Below are positions 41,148 through 51,996 of a stretch of DNA of 64,000 nucleotides, piece after piece; the stretch's first letter is position 1, and the number at the start of each line of letters is the position of its first letter. The notes beneath the pieces were generated by a model. That model was not told where the DNA came from. It searched no databases and saw nothing but the letters and a program-made list of their open reading frames with translations. Origin of the DNA: an uncultured Collinsella sp. Lineage in GTDB: Bacteria; Actinomycetota; Coriobacteriia; Coriobacteriales; Coriobacteriaceae. Made by a program: the position numbers and the translations under genes. Location of the stretch: contig UQPF01000006.1 in assembly GCA_900542905.1 (NCBI GenBank), positions 1 through 64,000 of the forward strand. Reading direction: 5' to 3'.

Positions 41148-41963
41148 TTAGCTGTGACGGTACTCGGCGATGATGAAGTCGATATCGGTTTGAAGGGTGT
41201 CCAAATTTGCCAGGCGCTCTTTGTCGGCAGGGCGTGTGCGGTAGTAGTACGGCGTCATCTGGAACACCGCCTCGATGTCGTCCTGGGTCTGAAGCGTAAT
41301 ATTCGCAGACACCCGCTGCGTTCCGACCAACTCGAGCTCGGTGGTCTGCGGCAGCTTCTCGTCGTTAAGGTACGGCGTATCGTAAAGCACTTCCTTGAGC
41401 CCAAACAGATGACGGGCACCCGGCACCACGGTATAGAGCGAGCCCTCGGGCGCCAGCACGCGGGCAAACTCACGCTCGTTAAAGGGAGCGAAGAGCTCGG
41501 CCACCATATCGAAGGCGCCATCGGCCACGGGGATATCCTTCATGTTGGCCACAAAATAGGTCGCATCGCCGCGCTTGGCGGCAAGGCGCACCATCTCTTT
41601 GCCCAGGTCGAAACCATAAGCATCCACGCCCGGCACCGCGCCCATGGCACTGGTGTAATAGCCCTCGCCACAGCAAATATCGAGCAGCGTCATGGGGCCG
41701 TTCGCAGACGTAGCACGCCCAGACACCTGTTTGCGCACCAGCTCAACCATCGCATCGCGCAACGGCGCGTAGTATCCGCGGTTCAGAAAGTCACGACGAC
41801 TGCGCGCCTGCGACTTGGGATCACCCATGGAGTCGCCGCTCTTGGACGAGCGCAGCAGATACAGATAGCCCTCGCGCGCACGGTCAAACCGGTGTCCGCC
41901 CGCGCATGCAGCACCGCGCTCGTTATCCACCAATGGCTCATGGCAAACGGGACACAACAACAT
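41148..41963 (-). CDS. rlmA: RlmA-type 23S rRNA (guanine-N1)-methyltransferase
   Basis: The 271-residue protein opens with a zinc finger (CPVCHEPL-N10-CAGGHRFD) and the REGYLYLL segment. It continues with RSRRDFLNRGYYAPLRD, which is diagnostic of RlmA, and the SAM loop LDICCGEGYYTSAM. It methylates a guanine in helix 35 of 23S rRNA (position 745 or 748, depending on subgroup); some members affect macrolide or tylosin sensitivity. The stop lies beside a hairpin repeat. Confidence 0.85.
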   Translation of the reverse strand: MLLCPVCHEPLVDNERGAACAGGHRFDRAREGYLYLLRSSKSGDSMGDPKSQARSRRDFLNRGYYAPLRDAMVELVRKQVSGRATSANGPMTLLDICCGEGYYTSAMGAVPGVDAYGFDLGKEMVRLAAKRGDATYFVANMKDIPVADGAFDMVAELFAPFNEREFARVLAPEGSLYTVVPGARHLFGLKEVLYDTPYLNDEKLPQTTELELVGTQRVSANITLQTQDDIEAVFQMTPYYYRTRPADKERLANLDTLQTDIDFIIAEYRHS

Positions 41964-42019
41964 GGCAACTCCTTAGCGCGAACAACACAACGCCCACCAT
42001 TGTCGCACGCCTTCCCCAC

Positions 42020-42077
42020 CTAGTCATTGGGGACGTTCTTGAATGACTAGTCGTTTAAGAACGTCCCCAATGACTAG
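42020..42077. repeat. GGGGACGTTCTT hairpin repeat, copy A
   Basis: Perfect 21-bp arms (CTAGTCATTGGGGACGTTCT plus one T) surround a 16-nt loop that contains another GACTAGTC palindrome. Related copies are at 54494-54545 and 59774-59832. Confidence 0.8.
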
Positions 42078-42141
42078 TCGATTAGGAGTATCATCATCTG
42101 CGCAAATAAGCACGAAAGAGCATATTAGAGATTGAGAGCGT

Positions 42142-43524
42142 ATGGCTGACACCGTATCTAAGCACATTGACATGACCACCGGCTCGCTGTGGCGCAATAT
42201 TCCCCTGTTCGCCTTCCCCGTGGCCGCCACGAGCATCTTGGAGCAACTGTCGAACCTCATCGCCACGGTCATCATCGGTAACTTCTCGGGCGACCAGGGA
42301 ACCCTCGCCATGGCGGCGGTCGGCTCCAATGTTCCGCTTACCAGTCTTATGCTCAACCTGTTTATTGGCATGTCGCTTGGCTCCAACGTGGTCATCGCCA
42401 ACGCTATCGGCCGCAACGATCAGAACATGGTCAAACGCGCCGTCCATACCTCGATTTTAATGGCGCTCGTAGGCTTTGTCGTCATCGCCCTGGGCGAGAT
42501 CTTTGCCGAGCCCATGCTCGCCGCGCTCAACGTTCCTGCCGAGACCATGCCGCTCGCTTCGCTCTACCTACGCGTCTTTTTGCTGAGCATGCCCTCGATC
42601 TTGCTTTACAACTTTGAGGCCGCGATCTTCCGCTCCGTCGGCATCACCCGCATGCCGCTGCAGGCGCTTGCCGTGTCCACCGTCCTCAACATTGGCCTGG
42701 ACCTCATCTTTGTCCCCGTACTCCACTGGGGCGTCGCGGGCGTCGCCATCGCCACCGCCATCGCCTACACCGTCAGCGCAGCTACGCTCTTTATCCGCCT
42801 GCTCAAGACCGACTCCGTCGTCCGCGTCACCCCACGCGACCTGGCTATCGACCCCGTCGCCCTCAAGCGCATCGTCAAGATCGGCCTGCCCGCCGGCATC
42901 CAAAGCGCCGTCTTTGCTGTCGCCAACATCATCATCCAGTCTGCCATCAACAGTCTGGGCACCGAGGTCATGGCCGCATCGAGTGCCGCCATGAGCCTGG
43001 AGTACGTGTGCTACAACCTGCTCAACAGCTTTAGCCAGGCTTGCACCACCTTTGTGGGACAAAACCACGGTGCCCGCCAGATCGACCGCTGCACCAAGAC
43101 GCTCAAGGTCTGCCTGGTCGAAGGCGGTATCGTTGCACTCACCACGATTATCGTTATTGTCGGCTTGGGGCGCGAGATCCTATCGCTGTTCAACAGCGAT
43201 CCCAACATCGTCTCGATCGGCTATATCCGCGTATGCTCGATCTTCCCGGCGTACGCCTTTAGCATGTTCTACGAAAACATGTCCGGCTACCTGCGCGGCT
43301 TTGGTATCTCGCTCACCCCCGCCCTCATCACCATGATCTGCGTCTGCGGCATCCGCTTCTATTGGGTGTTCTGCGTGTTCCCGCACTTCCGCACCTTTGC
43401 GAACGTCATGATGGTCTACCCCATCAGCCTGGGCACCACGGCATTCTTTATGGTCGTGGCGGTACTACTCTGCCACCCGGCACGCACCTATCGCGCCACC
43501 CAAGCCAAAGCAACAGCCCGCTAA
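42142..43524 (+). CDS. MATE-family efflux transporter
   Basis: The 460-residue membrane protein has twelve predicted segments in two six-helix halves. LFAFPVAATSILEQLSNLIATVIIG and the second-half LKRIVKIGLPAGIQSAVFAVANIIIQ are the paired MATE repeat starts. It exports cationic drugs or metabolites by sodium or proton antiport. The nearest upstream element is the GGGGACGTT hairpin 65 bp away. Substrate not readable. Confidence 0.92.
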   Translation: MADTVSKHIDMTTGSLWRNIPLFAFPVAATSILEQLSNLIATVIIGNFSGDQGTLAMAAVGSNVPLTSLMLNLFIGMSLGSNVVIANAIGRNDQNMVKRAVHTSILMALVGFVVIALGEIFAEPMLAALNVPAETMPLASLYLRVFLLSMPSILLYNFEAAIFRSVGITRMPLQALAVSTVLNIGLDLIFVPVLHWGVAGVAIATAIAYTVSAATLFIRLLKTDSVVRVTPRDLAIDPVALKRIVKIGLPAGIQSAVFAVANIIIQSAINSLGTEVMAASSAAMSLEYVCYNLLNSFSQACTTFVGQNHGARQIDRCTKTLKVCLVEGGIVALTTIIVIVGLGREILSLFNSDPNIVSIGYIRVCSIFPAYAFSMFYENMSGYLRGFGISLTPALITMICVCGIRFYWVFCVFPHFRTFANVMMVYPISLGTTAFFMVVAVLLCHPARTYRATQAKATAR

Positions 43525-43551
43525 ACACCGCACTCAACGCCACGCCAGTCA

Positions 43552-44418
43552 TTAATTGACAATATGTGAGCTCATATAGTCGATAAAGCGCCTCGTGGCG
43601 ATGGGCATGGTGTCCCAGCTGCGCCAGGCGGCCACCACGTCGCGCGAGGGGGCATGCACGATGGGCCGCACACGAATATCGGCTCGCATGCCCTCCACAG
43701 TACGACGATAGAGCATGCTCACGCCTAGGCCCTCCTCCACCATCGCCATGATGGTGTAGTCATCGGTCACCTCACTCGTCACGTGCGGCGACAGCCCATG
43801 CGTTGCGAATGCATCGAGCACCAGACTCTGTTCGCCCTCATCCAGCAGCACAAACGGCTCGGACGCCAGGTCGGCAAGTGTCACCTTTTCCTTTGCCGTC
43901 AGCGGATGCTCGGCCGGCAACAATGCTACCAACTCGTCGTGATAGACGACGCGCTTCTCGAGCCCAGCGGTAAATCCGCGTGCCGTAAAACAAAAATCAA
44001 CCACGCCATCGTGCACCCATTGAGCGTTGCGCGTGTAATCGCCCTGTTTGAGGGTGAAGCGTACGCCCGGGTGCAGGGCCCCAAAGTCGCGGATCACACG
44101 CGGCAGCACGGTACGACTCACGTTAGTAAACGTCGCGATGCGAATATCGGTCGACGAAAGCCCCAGCAGCTCCTGGCGCTTGCCCTCGAGCTCGACCTCG
44201 GCGGTCACAATCTGGCGCAGGTACGGCAGATATTGTTTACCGTCGCGCGTAAGCGAAACGCCCTGCTTACCGCGCTCGATAAGTGTGGTGCCCAGCTCGC
44301 GCTCGAGCGCCTTGACGGCCTGGCTCACCGCACTTTGCGTATAGCCCAACTCGTCCGCCGCGGCCTTAAGACTGCCGCGATCGACCACCATACAAACAAT
44401 CTGATACCGCGATGCCAT
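43552..44418 (-). CDS. LysR-family regulator (second LysR/EamA pair)
   Basis: The 288-residue protein has the winged helix at 1-60 (AAADELGYTQSAVSQAVKALE) and an effector domain from about residue 90. It is divergent from the EamA-type transporter at 44577 across 158 bp with a LysR-box-like repeat (44478-44496). The last third (DDYTIMAMVEEGLGVSMLYRR) is very like that of the LysR at 11488 (DDYAIMAMVEDGLGVSILPAL), so the two regulators are related. Confidence 0.9.
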   Translation of the reverse strand: MASRYQIVCMVVDRGSLKAAADELGYTQSAVSQAVKALERELGTTLIERGKQGVSLTRDGKQYLPYLRQIVTAEVELEGKRQELLGLSSTDIRIATFTNVSRTVLPRVIRDFGALHPGVRFTLKQGDYTRNAQWVHDGVVDFCFTARGFTAGLEKRVVYHDELVALLPAEHPLTAKEKVTLADLASEPFVLLDEGEQSLVLDAFATHGLSPHVTSEVTDDYTIMAMVEEGLGVSMLYRRTVEGMRADIRVRPIVHAPSRDVVAAWRSWDTMPIATRRFIDYMSSHIVN

Positions 44419-44477
44419 CGTGCCTCCACATCAATGCAGCCGTAAAACGTTTTGCCAGGGTTTTTTCTGTCAACATT

Positions 44478-44496
44478 AGTATTTCTTAATCATACT
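44478..44496. promoter_or_regulatory. Candidate LysR box of the second EamA gene
   Basis: AGTAT-N9-ATACT is an inverted repeat about 80 bp upstream of the transporter start, in the divergent LysR/EamA intergenic region. Confidence 0.4.
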
Positions 44497-44576
44497 GAAG
44501 ATACATTCGCTTTACTACATCCAAATCTGGGAGCAGAATCCTTTGTGCGAAACCGTTCTGTAACAAAAGGAGTCCC

Positions 44577-45479
44577 ATGGATCGCAAAAAAGCAATCGCG
44601 CTCTCATTTTCCGTTCCCGTCGCATGGGGCTTTTCGTATCCCCTCATGAAGATCGGCATGGACAGCATGAACGCCACGAGCATCGTCGCGCTGCGCTGTA
44701 TCATCGCCTTTGCGGCTTGCCTGCTGCTCTTCCACAAGCACGCGTTGCGCATCAACCGTGACCTTATGGTCCGCGCCGCCATCATCGGCGCCATTATGGC
44801 AGCCGAGCTCACCTGCATGTGCCTGGGCTCCAGCCTCACCTCCGCCTCCACTGCCGGCTTTTTGCAGAGCCTGACGGTCGTGATCGTGCCGTTTGCCAAC
44901 GCCGCCCTGCTGCGCCGCGCACCCGAACGCAAAGTGCTCGTCGGCACTGCCATCGTCACCTGCGGTATGTTGCTGCTCTCGGGCGCCGACTTCACCAGCC
45001 TGAACCCGGGCGCGCTCATCATGTTGTTCTCCGCCTTTGTCTACGCCGGGCACATCATTGTCGCCAAGCGGTTTGTCGAAGAAGTCAATCCGCTTGCTCT
45101 GGGCGTTTGGCAGCTGGGCTTTGGCGGCTTGTTCTCGGGCATCGCCGCATTCACCTTTGGCGGCTTCACGCTTCCCAGTACGCCCAGCGAGATCGTGGTC
45201 GTCGTTGCGCTCGCACTCATCTGCTCTGCCTACGGCTTTATCACCCAGACGCTCGTGCAGCCCCACGTGCCTGCCGAGACCACCGGCTTCGCCTTCTCGC
45301 TCGAGCCAGTCTGCTCCGCCGTCTTCTCGTTCTTCCTGGTCGGCGAGGTCCTGAGCCCCATCGCCTTCTTTGGTGCCGCTCTCATCCTCACCGGCGTCAT
45401 GGCAGCAACCGTGCAGCTCCCGCGCCTTCGCGCGCATGGACAGGCTCGCATGGCAGGAGCGCCCGAGCGCGTCTCGTAG
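44577..45479 (+). CDS. EamA/DMT-superfamily transporter, second copy
   Basis: The 300-residue membrane protein has ten segments in two EamA repeats; FSVPVAWGFSYPLMKIGMD and SLEPVCSAVFSFFLVGEVLSP are typical. AAAGGAG precedes the ATG. Probably exports a metabolite under the control of the divergent LysR regulator. Same layout as the pair at 11488-13375. Confidence 0.9.
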   Translation: MDRKKAIALSFSVPVAWGFSYPLMKIGMDSMNATSIVALRCIIAFAACLLLFHKHALRINRDLMVRAAIIGAIMAAELTCMCLGSSLTSASTAGFLQSLTVVIVPFANAALLRRAPERKVLVGTAIVTCGMLLLSGADFTSLNPGALIMLFSAFVYAGHIIVAKRFVEEVNPLALGVWQLGFGGLFSGIAAFTFGGFTLPSTPSEIVVVVALALICSAYGFITQTLVQPHVPAETTGFAFSLEPVCSAVFSFFLVGEVLSPIAFFGAALILTGVMAATVQLPRLRAHGQARMAGAPERVS

Positions 45480-45566
45480 ACCCCGCTCCTTATGCAGCCC
45501 CGACATAAAGGTCTCCGGACGCCTTTACAATAGATGCGAACAGAGCATCTGCCATAAAGGAGCCCC

Positions 45567-46292
45567 ATGAACACCGCAACTCGCGACCGCAACATAACAA
45601 CTTGGCTGGGCGATGCGCCGCAGCCGGTACGTGACACTACGAACCAGCTGCTCGGGCACATCGCCCTTTTGCGTGCCGAGCAGACTATCTACCCGGCACA
45701 AGACGACATCCTCAATGCCCTCGCCTACACCCCGGCCGACCAGGTCAAAGTTGTCATCTTGGGTCAGGACCCTTATCACGGACCCAACCAGGCCATGGGA
45801 CTGTCGTTCTCGGTCCCCGCGACGCAAACCAAGTTGCCGCCGAGCCTGCGCAACATCTATAAGGAACTCAAAGCCGATCTGGGTTGCCCCATTCCCGCCA
45901 CGGGAGACCTAACCCCATGGGCACAGCAGGGCGTCCTGCTCCTCAACACCACGCTCACCGTGCGCGAGCATGCCGCCAACTCGCACGCCAAACTGGGCTG
46001 GAGCACCCTGACCGACTACGTTATCGAACGCTGCTGCCAGCTGCCCCAACCGGCAATCTTTTTGGCATGGGGTCGCTTTGCCCAGCAGATGGTCGAAGGC
46101 AAGCTCGTCGCAACTGGCGCGGGCAAGGCAACCGGCAAGTTCTGCCTGGCCTCTACGCACCCCTCGCCGCTTTCAGCCAACCGTGCCACGGCAGAACTCC
46201 CCGCCTTTATGGGGTCGCGTCCCTTCTCCGCTGCCAATCGGCTACTCGAACAGCACGGCTCGACCCCCGTCAACTGGACTTGTCTCGGCTAA
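45567..46292 (+). CDS. ung: Uracil-DNA glycosylase (family 1)
   Basis: The 241-residue enzyme has GQDPYHGP with catalytic Asp68, LLLNTTLTVR (the uracil-binding Asn strand), and HPSPLS with His198. It removes uracil from DNA to start base excision repair in the cytoplasm. Length is normal and AAAGGAG precedes the start. A strong terminator follows. Confidence 0.95.
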   Translation: MNTATRDRNITTWLGDAPQPVRDTTNQLLGHIALLRAEQTIYPAQDDILNALAYTPADQVKVVILGQDPYHGPNQAMGLSFSVPATQTKLPPSLRNIYKELKADLGCPIPATGDLTPWAQQGVLLLNTTLTVREHAANSHAKLGWSTLTDYVIERCCQLPQPAIFLAWGRFAQQMVEGKLVATGAGKATGKFCLASTHPSPLSANRATAELPAFMGSRPFSAANRLLEQHGSTPVNWTCLG

Positions 46293-46305
46293 AAATCGAT
46301 ACATC

Positions 46306-46342
46306 AAAAACGCGCCCGACAGCTTTCCATCGGGCGCGTTTC
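46306..46342. terminator. Bidirectional terminator between ung and SDR genes
   Basis: AAAACGCGCCCGA pairs with TCGGGCGCGTTT between convergent genes. Confidence 0.85.
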
Positions 46343-47023
46343 CTATTCGGGCCAAATAAACTGCGTGCGGCCGGCCTCGCCGCCATCGATCAGCAGGCTC
46401 TGCCCGGTCATAAACCGGTTGGTCACGCCCACAAAGTAGATCCACTCGGCGATCTCTTGGGCAGTGGCCCAGCGCTTGAGCGGTGTGAGCTCCATAATTT
46501 GATTCCACAGGCGCTCGTCTTCCATCACGCAACGGTTGAGCGGCGTGATAACGCCGCCCGGGTCCACACTGTTGGCGATGGCCTGCGGTGCCAGGCGGTT
46601 TGCAAGGTTCTTGGTATAGGCGATAACGCCGCCCTTGCTGGCAGCATAGGCGGGAAACTCCGATCCCGTATGCCCGCTCGCCGAGCCCACATTGACCACG
46701 GATTTGATAGTCGGCGCCGGCTTGGCGGCAAGCCCCTCCCCCACAAAGGCGTAGCGCTCGGTCACGTTGATGGTGCCACGCAGGTTGGCGGCAATATCGT
46801 CGGCCGAATCCTGTGTACCGGCAACATTCACGATTACCTGGGGTTCAAGATCGTCTGGAAACGAGTCCGGCTCGCGGACATCGACGATCAGATGGCGGTA
46901 GCGCTCGTGTTCGACTGCCGCCGGCAGCAGATCAAAGCCCACGACCTCGTGGCCCTCGTCCAAAAAGCGCTGCACGCACGCGGCTCCGATACCGCCCGAA
47001 GCGCCCGTGATCAAAACCCGCAT
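46343..47023 (-). CDS. Short-chain dehydrogenase/reductase
   Basis: The 226-residue Rossmann protein has TGASGGIG for the NAD(P)-binding turn, NVAGT for the NNAG motif, a catalytic Ser in VGSASG and YAASK for the Tyr/Lys pair. The end FMTGQSLLIDGGEA is classical. The DLLP loop after the second strand (Asp) suggests NAD preference. Substrate unknown; the 9-bp spacing to the YhhQ-type gene upstream suggests co-transcription. Confidence 0.88.
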   Translation of the reverse strand: MRVLITGASGGIGAACVQRFLDEGHEVVGFDLLPAAVEHERYRHLIVDVREPDSFPDDLEPQVIVNVAGTQDSADDIAANLRGTINVTERYAFVGEGLAAKPAPTIKSVVNVGSASGHTGSEFPAYAASKGGVIAYTKNLANRLAPQAIANSVDPGGVITPLNRCVMEDERLWNQIMELTPLKRWATAQEIAEWIYFVGVTNRFMTGQSLLIDGGEAGRTQFIWPE

Positions 47024-47032
47024 ATCTGCTCC

Positions 47033-47755
47033 TTAGGCGGTTGCGTGGCGCTCGAGGTACTCGGCGCCCACATTCTCGCGCTCCCAGCCACGCACGACCT
47101 TGTAGCCCACGGGGCTCAGGAAGACCTCGCACAGCAGCTCGGCAACAGCGCCGGTCAGCGAGCACATAAGGACCTGCACCCAGGTCCAACCAAAGAACGT
47201 GTGGCTCACTACAATGGCAAAGACCAGGTTGTCGATAAACTGGCCAACACCCGTGGAGACATAGGAGCGGAAGGCAAAGCTCACAAAGTTATTCTTTTTG
47301 AGCATACGACCGAGCGACTGGTTGAGCGTGGAGTTAACCACGGCAGAAACGAGCATTGCCAGCGAAGAGCCAAGCACCACGTACCAGGTGCCACCGATGG
47401 TGGCGTTAAGGGCAGTGTTGACCTCAATCATGCCCGTGTCGTAGTAAGCGCCCCACATGCCGGGCGTGAGCGAGCATGCCCAAAAGCACAGGCTCACGGC
47501 CAGATTGACCAGCAGCGCGAGGATAGAGATTTTGATGGATGCCTTGGCGCCAAAGCGCTTGCAGATCATGTCCTGGCACAAAAACGAAACCCAGCTCACC
47601 ACAAAGCCGCAATCGAGCGCCAGGTACGGCAGGCTGATAAGCTCTTTGTTGGCCAGCAGGTTCATCATGATAACGCTCACGATAAACAGCGAAACCGTTG
47701 CCGCGGGAATGCTCCGCAACAGGACCTTGTAGTCCTCCATGACCTTCTTGATCAT
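47033..47755 (-). CDS. YhhQ/VUT-type queuosine-precursor transporter
   Basis: The 240-residue membrane protein has about six segments. VSVIMMNLLANKELISL, the FLCQDMICKRFGAKAS loop and STGVGQFIDNLVFAIVVSHTFFG are the signature parts of the VUT family, which imports preQ0/preQ1 or queuine for tRNA queuosine. ATG follows AAAGGAG. A hairpin (47783-47811) sits in the leader, but no known preQ1 riboswitch could be confirmed by eye. Confidence 0.88.
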   Translation of the reverse strand: MIKKVMEDYKVLLRSIPAATVSLFIVSVIMMNLLANKELISLPYLALDCGFVVSWVSFLCQDMICKRFGAKASIKISILALLVNLAVSLCFWACSLTPGMWGAYYDTGMIEVNTALNATIGGTWYVVLGSSLAMLVSAVVNSTLNQSLGRMLKKNNFVSFAFRSYVSTGVGQFIDNLVFAIVVSHTFFGWTWVQVLMCSLTGAVAELLCEVFLSPVGYKVVRGWERENVGAEYLERHATA

Positions 47756-47782
47756 TATGTACTCCTTTGGTTTTAGATTTAA

Positions 47783-47811
47783 CGAGCAGGATATCGGACC
47801 CGAACTGCTCG
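47783..47811 (-). promoter_or_regulatory. Hairpin in the leader of the YhhQ-type gene
   Basis: CGAGCAG and CTGCTCG are perfect 7-bp arms around 15 nt, with an A-rich stretch (TTAAATCTAAAACC on the minus strand) before the ribosome site. The stem-loop plus A-rich tail loosely recalls a preQ1-I riboswitch but does not match its consensus. Confidence 0.3.
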
Positions 47812-47911
47812 GACGCCCCGGTCTTGAGACGACGGTGGGTATGATAGCCGCTCACGCGGCATCAGGCAAGCAAACGGCGCGGCAGCCCCGCAGGGCCACC
47901 GCGCCGATGCG

Positions 47912-49525
<1,614 letters not shown>

Positions 49526-49661
49526 GCGGATCCTTTCTTGCATTGAGTGCATTACGTCGTTGAAACCGTACTATTGTAGCCGCGAAATCCCGCCATAGGG
49601 CACCTATCAGGACAAATTCATCAGCTGAGCTCGCTGCGCACCGGACAGCCGCCTTACGGAC

Positions 49662-49720
49662 TGTCTCGATCTGTAACATCTAGCTGCCAAAATCGGCTCC
49701 AGATGTTACAGATCGAGACA
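49662..49720. repeat. Perfect 20-bp-arm hairpin (TGTCTCGATCTG type)
   Basis: TGTCTCGATCTGTAACATCT (49662-49681) and its exact complement (49701-49720) flank a 19-nt loop that itself can fold. It stands alone between prfC and the GntR gene, with no T-run. Confidence 0.75.
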
Positions 49721-49767
49721 AACGAACGAAGGGACAGACGGGCCCATATTTTCCTCTTGCACGACTG

Positions 49768-49790
49768 TGCATAGTATATATATACTGTGC
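49768..49790. promoter_or_regulatory. Operator-like palindrome at the GntR promoter
   Basis: AGTATATATATACT is a perfect 14-bp palindrome, extended by GCA/TGC on either side. It lies about 45 bp upstream of the GntR start and fits a YtrA-type autoregulatory operator. Confidence 0.5.
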
Positions 49791-49834
49791 TTACCGGTTA
49801 TATACACGTGTAGCCCAACAGCTAAGGAGCCGCT

Positions 49835-50215
49835 GTGGACATCATCCTATCCAATTCGAGCGACAAGCCCATCTACGAGCAGATATCCTCGCAGGTCAAA
49901 GCGCAGATCCTTTCGGGCGCACTCGCTGCGGGAGCCAAACTCCCCAGCATCCGTGCGCTCGCGAGCGACCTCGGCGTGAGCGTCATCACCACCAAACGCG
50001 CCTATGCCGACTTGGAACAGCTCGGCTTTATCTGCACCGTGCAGGGCAAGGGCTGCTTTGTCGCCGAGGGCAACCAGGAGCTCTTGCGCGAAAACCAGCT
50101 CTGCCATATCGAAGAGTTGCTTGCGCAGGCCGCTACGCAGGCCGAAACCCTGGGCGTCACGCGCGACAAATTGCACGAGATGCTCGACCTTGTAGCCCCC
50201 GAAACCATGCAGTAG
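49835..50215 (+). CDS. GntR-family (YtrA-type) regulator
   Basis: GTG 49835 behind AAGGAGC gives 126 residues, the typical short YtrA size with one winged helix (6-72: PIYEQISSQVKAQILSGAL to DLEQLGFICTVQGKG) and a short dimerisation tail. YtrA proteins repress the ABC operon they head. The ABC ATPase gene starts 23 bp later. A palindrome at its promoter is the likely operator. Confidence 0.9.
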   Translation: MDIILSNSSDKPIYEQISSQVKAQILSGALAAGAKLPSIRALASDLGVSVITTKRAYADLEQLGFICTVQGKGCFVAEGNQELLRENQLCHIEELLAQAATQAETLGVTRDKLHEMLDLVAPETMQ

Positions 50216-50238
50216 CCATCTGCAAGAAAGGCTATACC

Positions 50239-51120
50239 ATGCAAAACTTGCTAGAACTCAAAGGCGTTTCACGCCGCGTAAGCGACCGCTTTTCGCTACG
50301 CGATGTCACACTCACCGTGGAGCCCGGCCAGATTGTCGGCTTTGTGGGCGCAAACGGCGCCGGCAAGACAACGACCATTCGCGCCGCGCTCGGGCTCATA
50401 AAGCTCGATGCCGGCGAGGTGCAGCTGCTTGGCCAGCGCTGCGATGCCAATGCGCCCGGCGAGGCACAGCGCCACCTGCGCTCCCGCGTCGGTCTTGTCC
50501 TGGACACGTGCCCTTTCCCCTCCACGCTCAAGGTGGGCCAGGTCGAGAAGCTCGTAGGCCCGGCGTACCCCACATGGAGTCGCGAAACATTCGCCAGATT
50601 TATCGACCGATTTGGCCTTGATCCCAAAGCCAAGGTCAAAGACCTCTCCCGCGGCATGGGCATGAAGCTGCAGCTCGCCTGTGCGCTCAGCCACAATGCC
50701 AAGCTGCTCGTTTTGGACGAAGCCACCGCGGGCCTCGATCCCATGGCGCGCGAGGAACTACTCGATGAGCTGCTCGCCTTTGTTTCCGACGGCCAGCGCA
50801 GCGTACTGCTCTCGAGCCACATTACGTCCGACCTCGATCGTACCGCCGACCGCGACATCTGCATCGATAACGGCTCGATTGTATTTGACCTGCCACGCGA
50901 GGACATTACCGACCGCGCCGGCATCGCCCACTGCACGCAAGCACAGGCCGCAGAGCTCATGGCTTGCGTCGAAGGCGCCCGTGCCGCCCGCCACGCCTAT
51001 AGCGTGGACGTGCTCGTGCCCAACCGTCGCGATACGCTCGAGGCTTTCCCCGAGATTCCCTGCGATCGGGCAACCATTGATGATTATCTTCGCCTCATGC
51101 TGAAAGGGGCTTCGAAATGA
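50239..51120 (+). CDS. ABC transporter ATP-binding protein (YtrB-like)
   Basis: The 293-residue ATPase has Walker A GANGAGKT (37-44), the signature LSRGMGMKLQLA and Walker B LLVLDEATAGLDP. The signature LSRGM rather than LSGGQ is common in YtrB/BcrA-like exporters. A C-terminal domain of about 80 residues follows. Its stop overlaps the permease start (ATGA). In similar operons the transporter answers cell-wall antibiotics or exports peptides. Confidence 0.93.
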   Translation: MQNLLELKGVSRRVSDRFSLRDVTLTVEPGQIVGFVGANGAGKTTTIRAALGLIKLDAGEVQLLGQRCDANAPGEAQRHLRSRVGLVLDTCPFPSTLKVGQVEKLVGPAYPTWSRETFARFIDRFGLDPKAKVKDLSRGMGMKLQLACALSHNAKLLVLDEATAGLDPMAREELLDELLAFVSDGQRSVLLSSHITSDLDRTADRDICIDNGSIVFDLPREDITDRAGIAHCTQAQAAELMACVEGARAARHAYSVDVLVPNRRDTLEAFPEIPCDRATIDDYLRLMLKGASK

Positions 51121-51815
51121 AACGCGCCTTTATGTCCGAGCTCGCCATCGTTCGCACGCTTGTCCCGAGCATTGCGGGCGTCGGCTTGTTCATCTTCGTC
51201 GTGCTGACGCTCGCCAACGCGTCGGATGGCGATTCCGGCATGAGCGCCGGCGCCTGCGCGGTCAGTGCCATGTCACCCATCATGGTCATGAGCTCGCTGG
51301 CCGGCTTCGACAATCAAAACGGTTGGGAGCGTTATCGGGCAACGCTGCCCTTCTCGCGCAAAGACATCATCTGCGCACGCTACCTGTGTATCGTTGCTTT
51401 CTCGGCCATCATGGCATGTGCGGCTGCACTGTTGAACATCGTCACTATCCCACTCTTCAATAATGCAGGCATCCCTCCGACGGGACAGGCCGTCTTTGAG
51501 ATCGCAGCCGCCTCGGCAGCCTCGATGCTCATCTCCCTCATGATGGTGTTTTTGGCGCAGCCGCTGTTCTTTCGTTTTGGACACATGGAGGCGCTGCGCC
51601 TGTCCGTTGGTCTGTTTGCCCTGCTCGGATGCCTTGCCATGGCCACGCTGAGCTCCTCCAACCCCATCAGCAACTGGCTCATGTCGATTGCCGGGGCAAA
51701 TCCCGATCCCGCCGTCCTCGGCTGCCTGTGCGCAGGAATTGCCGTCCTGGCCCTCGTGCTCTTTGCACTGAGCTGCGCCATCAGCACCAGGGTCTATCGA
51801 GCGCGCGACCTGTAG
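51117..51815 (+). CDS. ABC-2-type permease
   Basis: The 232-residue membrane protein has six segments and an ERYRATLPFSRKDIICARYL loop typical of ABC-2 permeases that pair with YtrB-like ATPases. It is translated with the ATPase (4-bp overlap). Six helices per chain imply a homodimer. Confidence 0.88.
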   Translation: MKRAFMSELAIVRTLVPSIAGVGLFIFVVLTLANASDGDSGMSAGACAVSAMSPIMVMSSLAGFDNQNGWERYRATLPFSRKDIICARYLCIVAFSAIMACAAALLNIVTIPLFNNAGIPPTGQAVFEIAAASAASMLISLMMVFLAQPLFFRFGHMEALRLSVGLFALLGCLAMATLSSSNPISNWLMSIAGANPDPAVLGCLCAGIAVLALVLFALSCAISTRVYRARDL

Positions 51816-51996
51816 ACAAGCGCGGTATCACCGGGCATGCGCCACAGATCGGCATGGCCTATTATTGGGAAGGCGCTCAACCCGTGTCGTGGGTTACAGC
51901 AGCATTTTGGAAATAACGACCCGTCAGGGGCACAAGCTCAAGTTGAACACCCTCACACCGGGCTTGAGATGTTTGTATTGACCGTGCGCCACCGCA

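Noticed and set aside
45884..47776. 630-codon plus-strand open frame
   Set aside because: It runs antisense through the SDR and YhhQ-type genes, starts inside ung and has no family signature.
47756..47911. preQ1 riboswitch ahead of the YhhQ-type gene
   Set aside because: A hairpin and A-rich tail exist, but the conserved preQ1-I, -II or -III bases could not be matched by eye; kept only as a leader hairpin.
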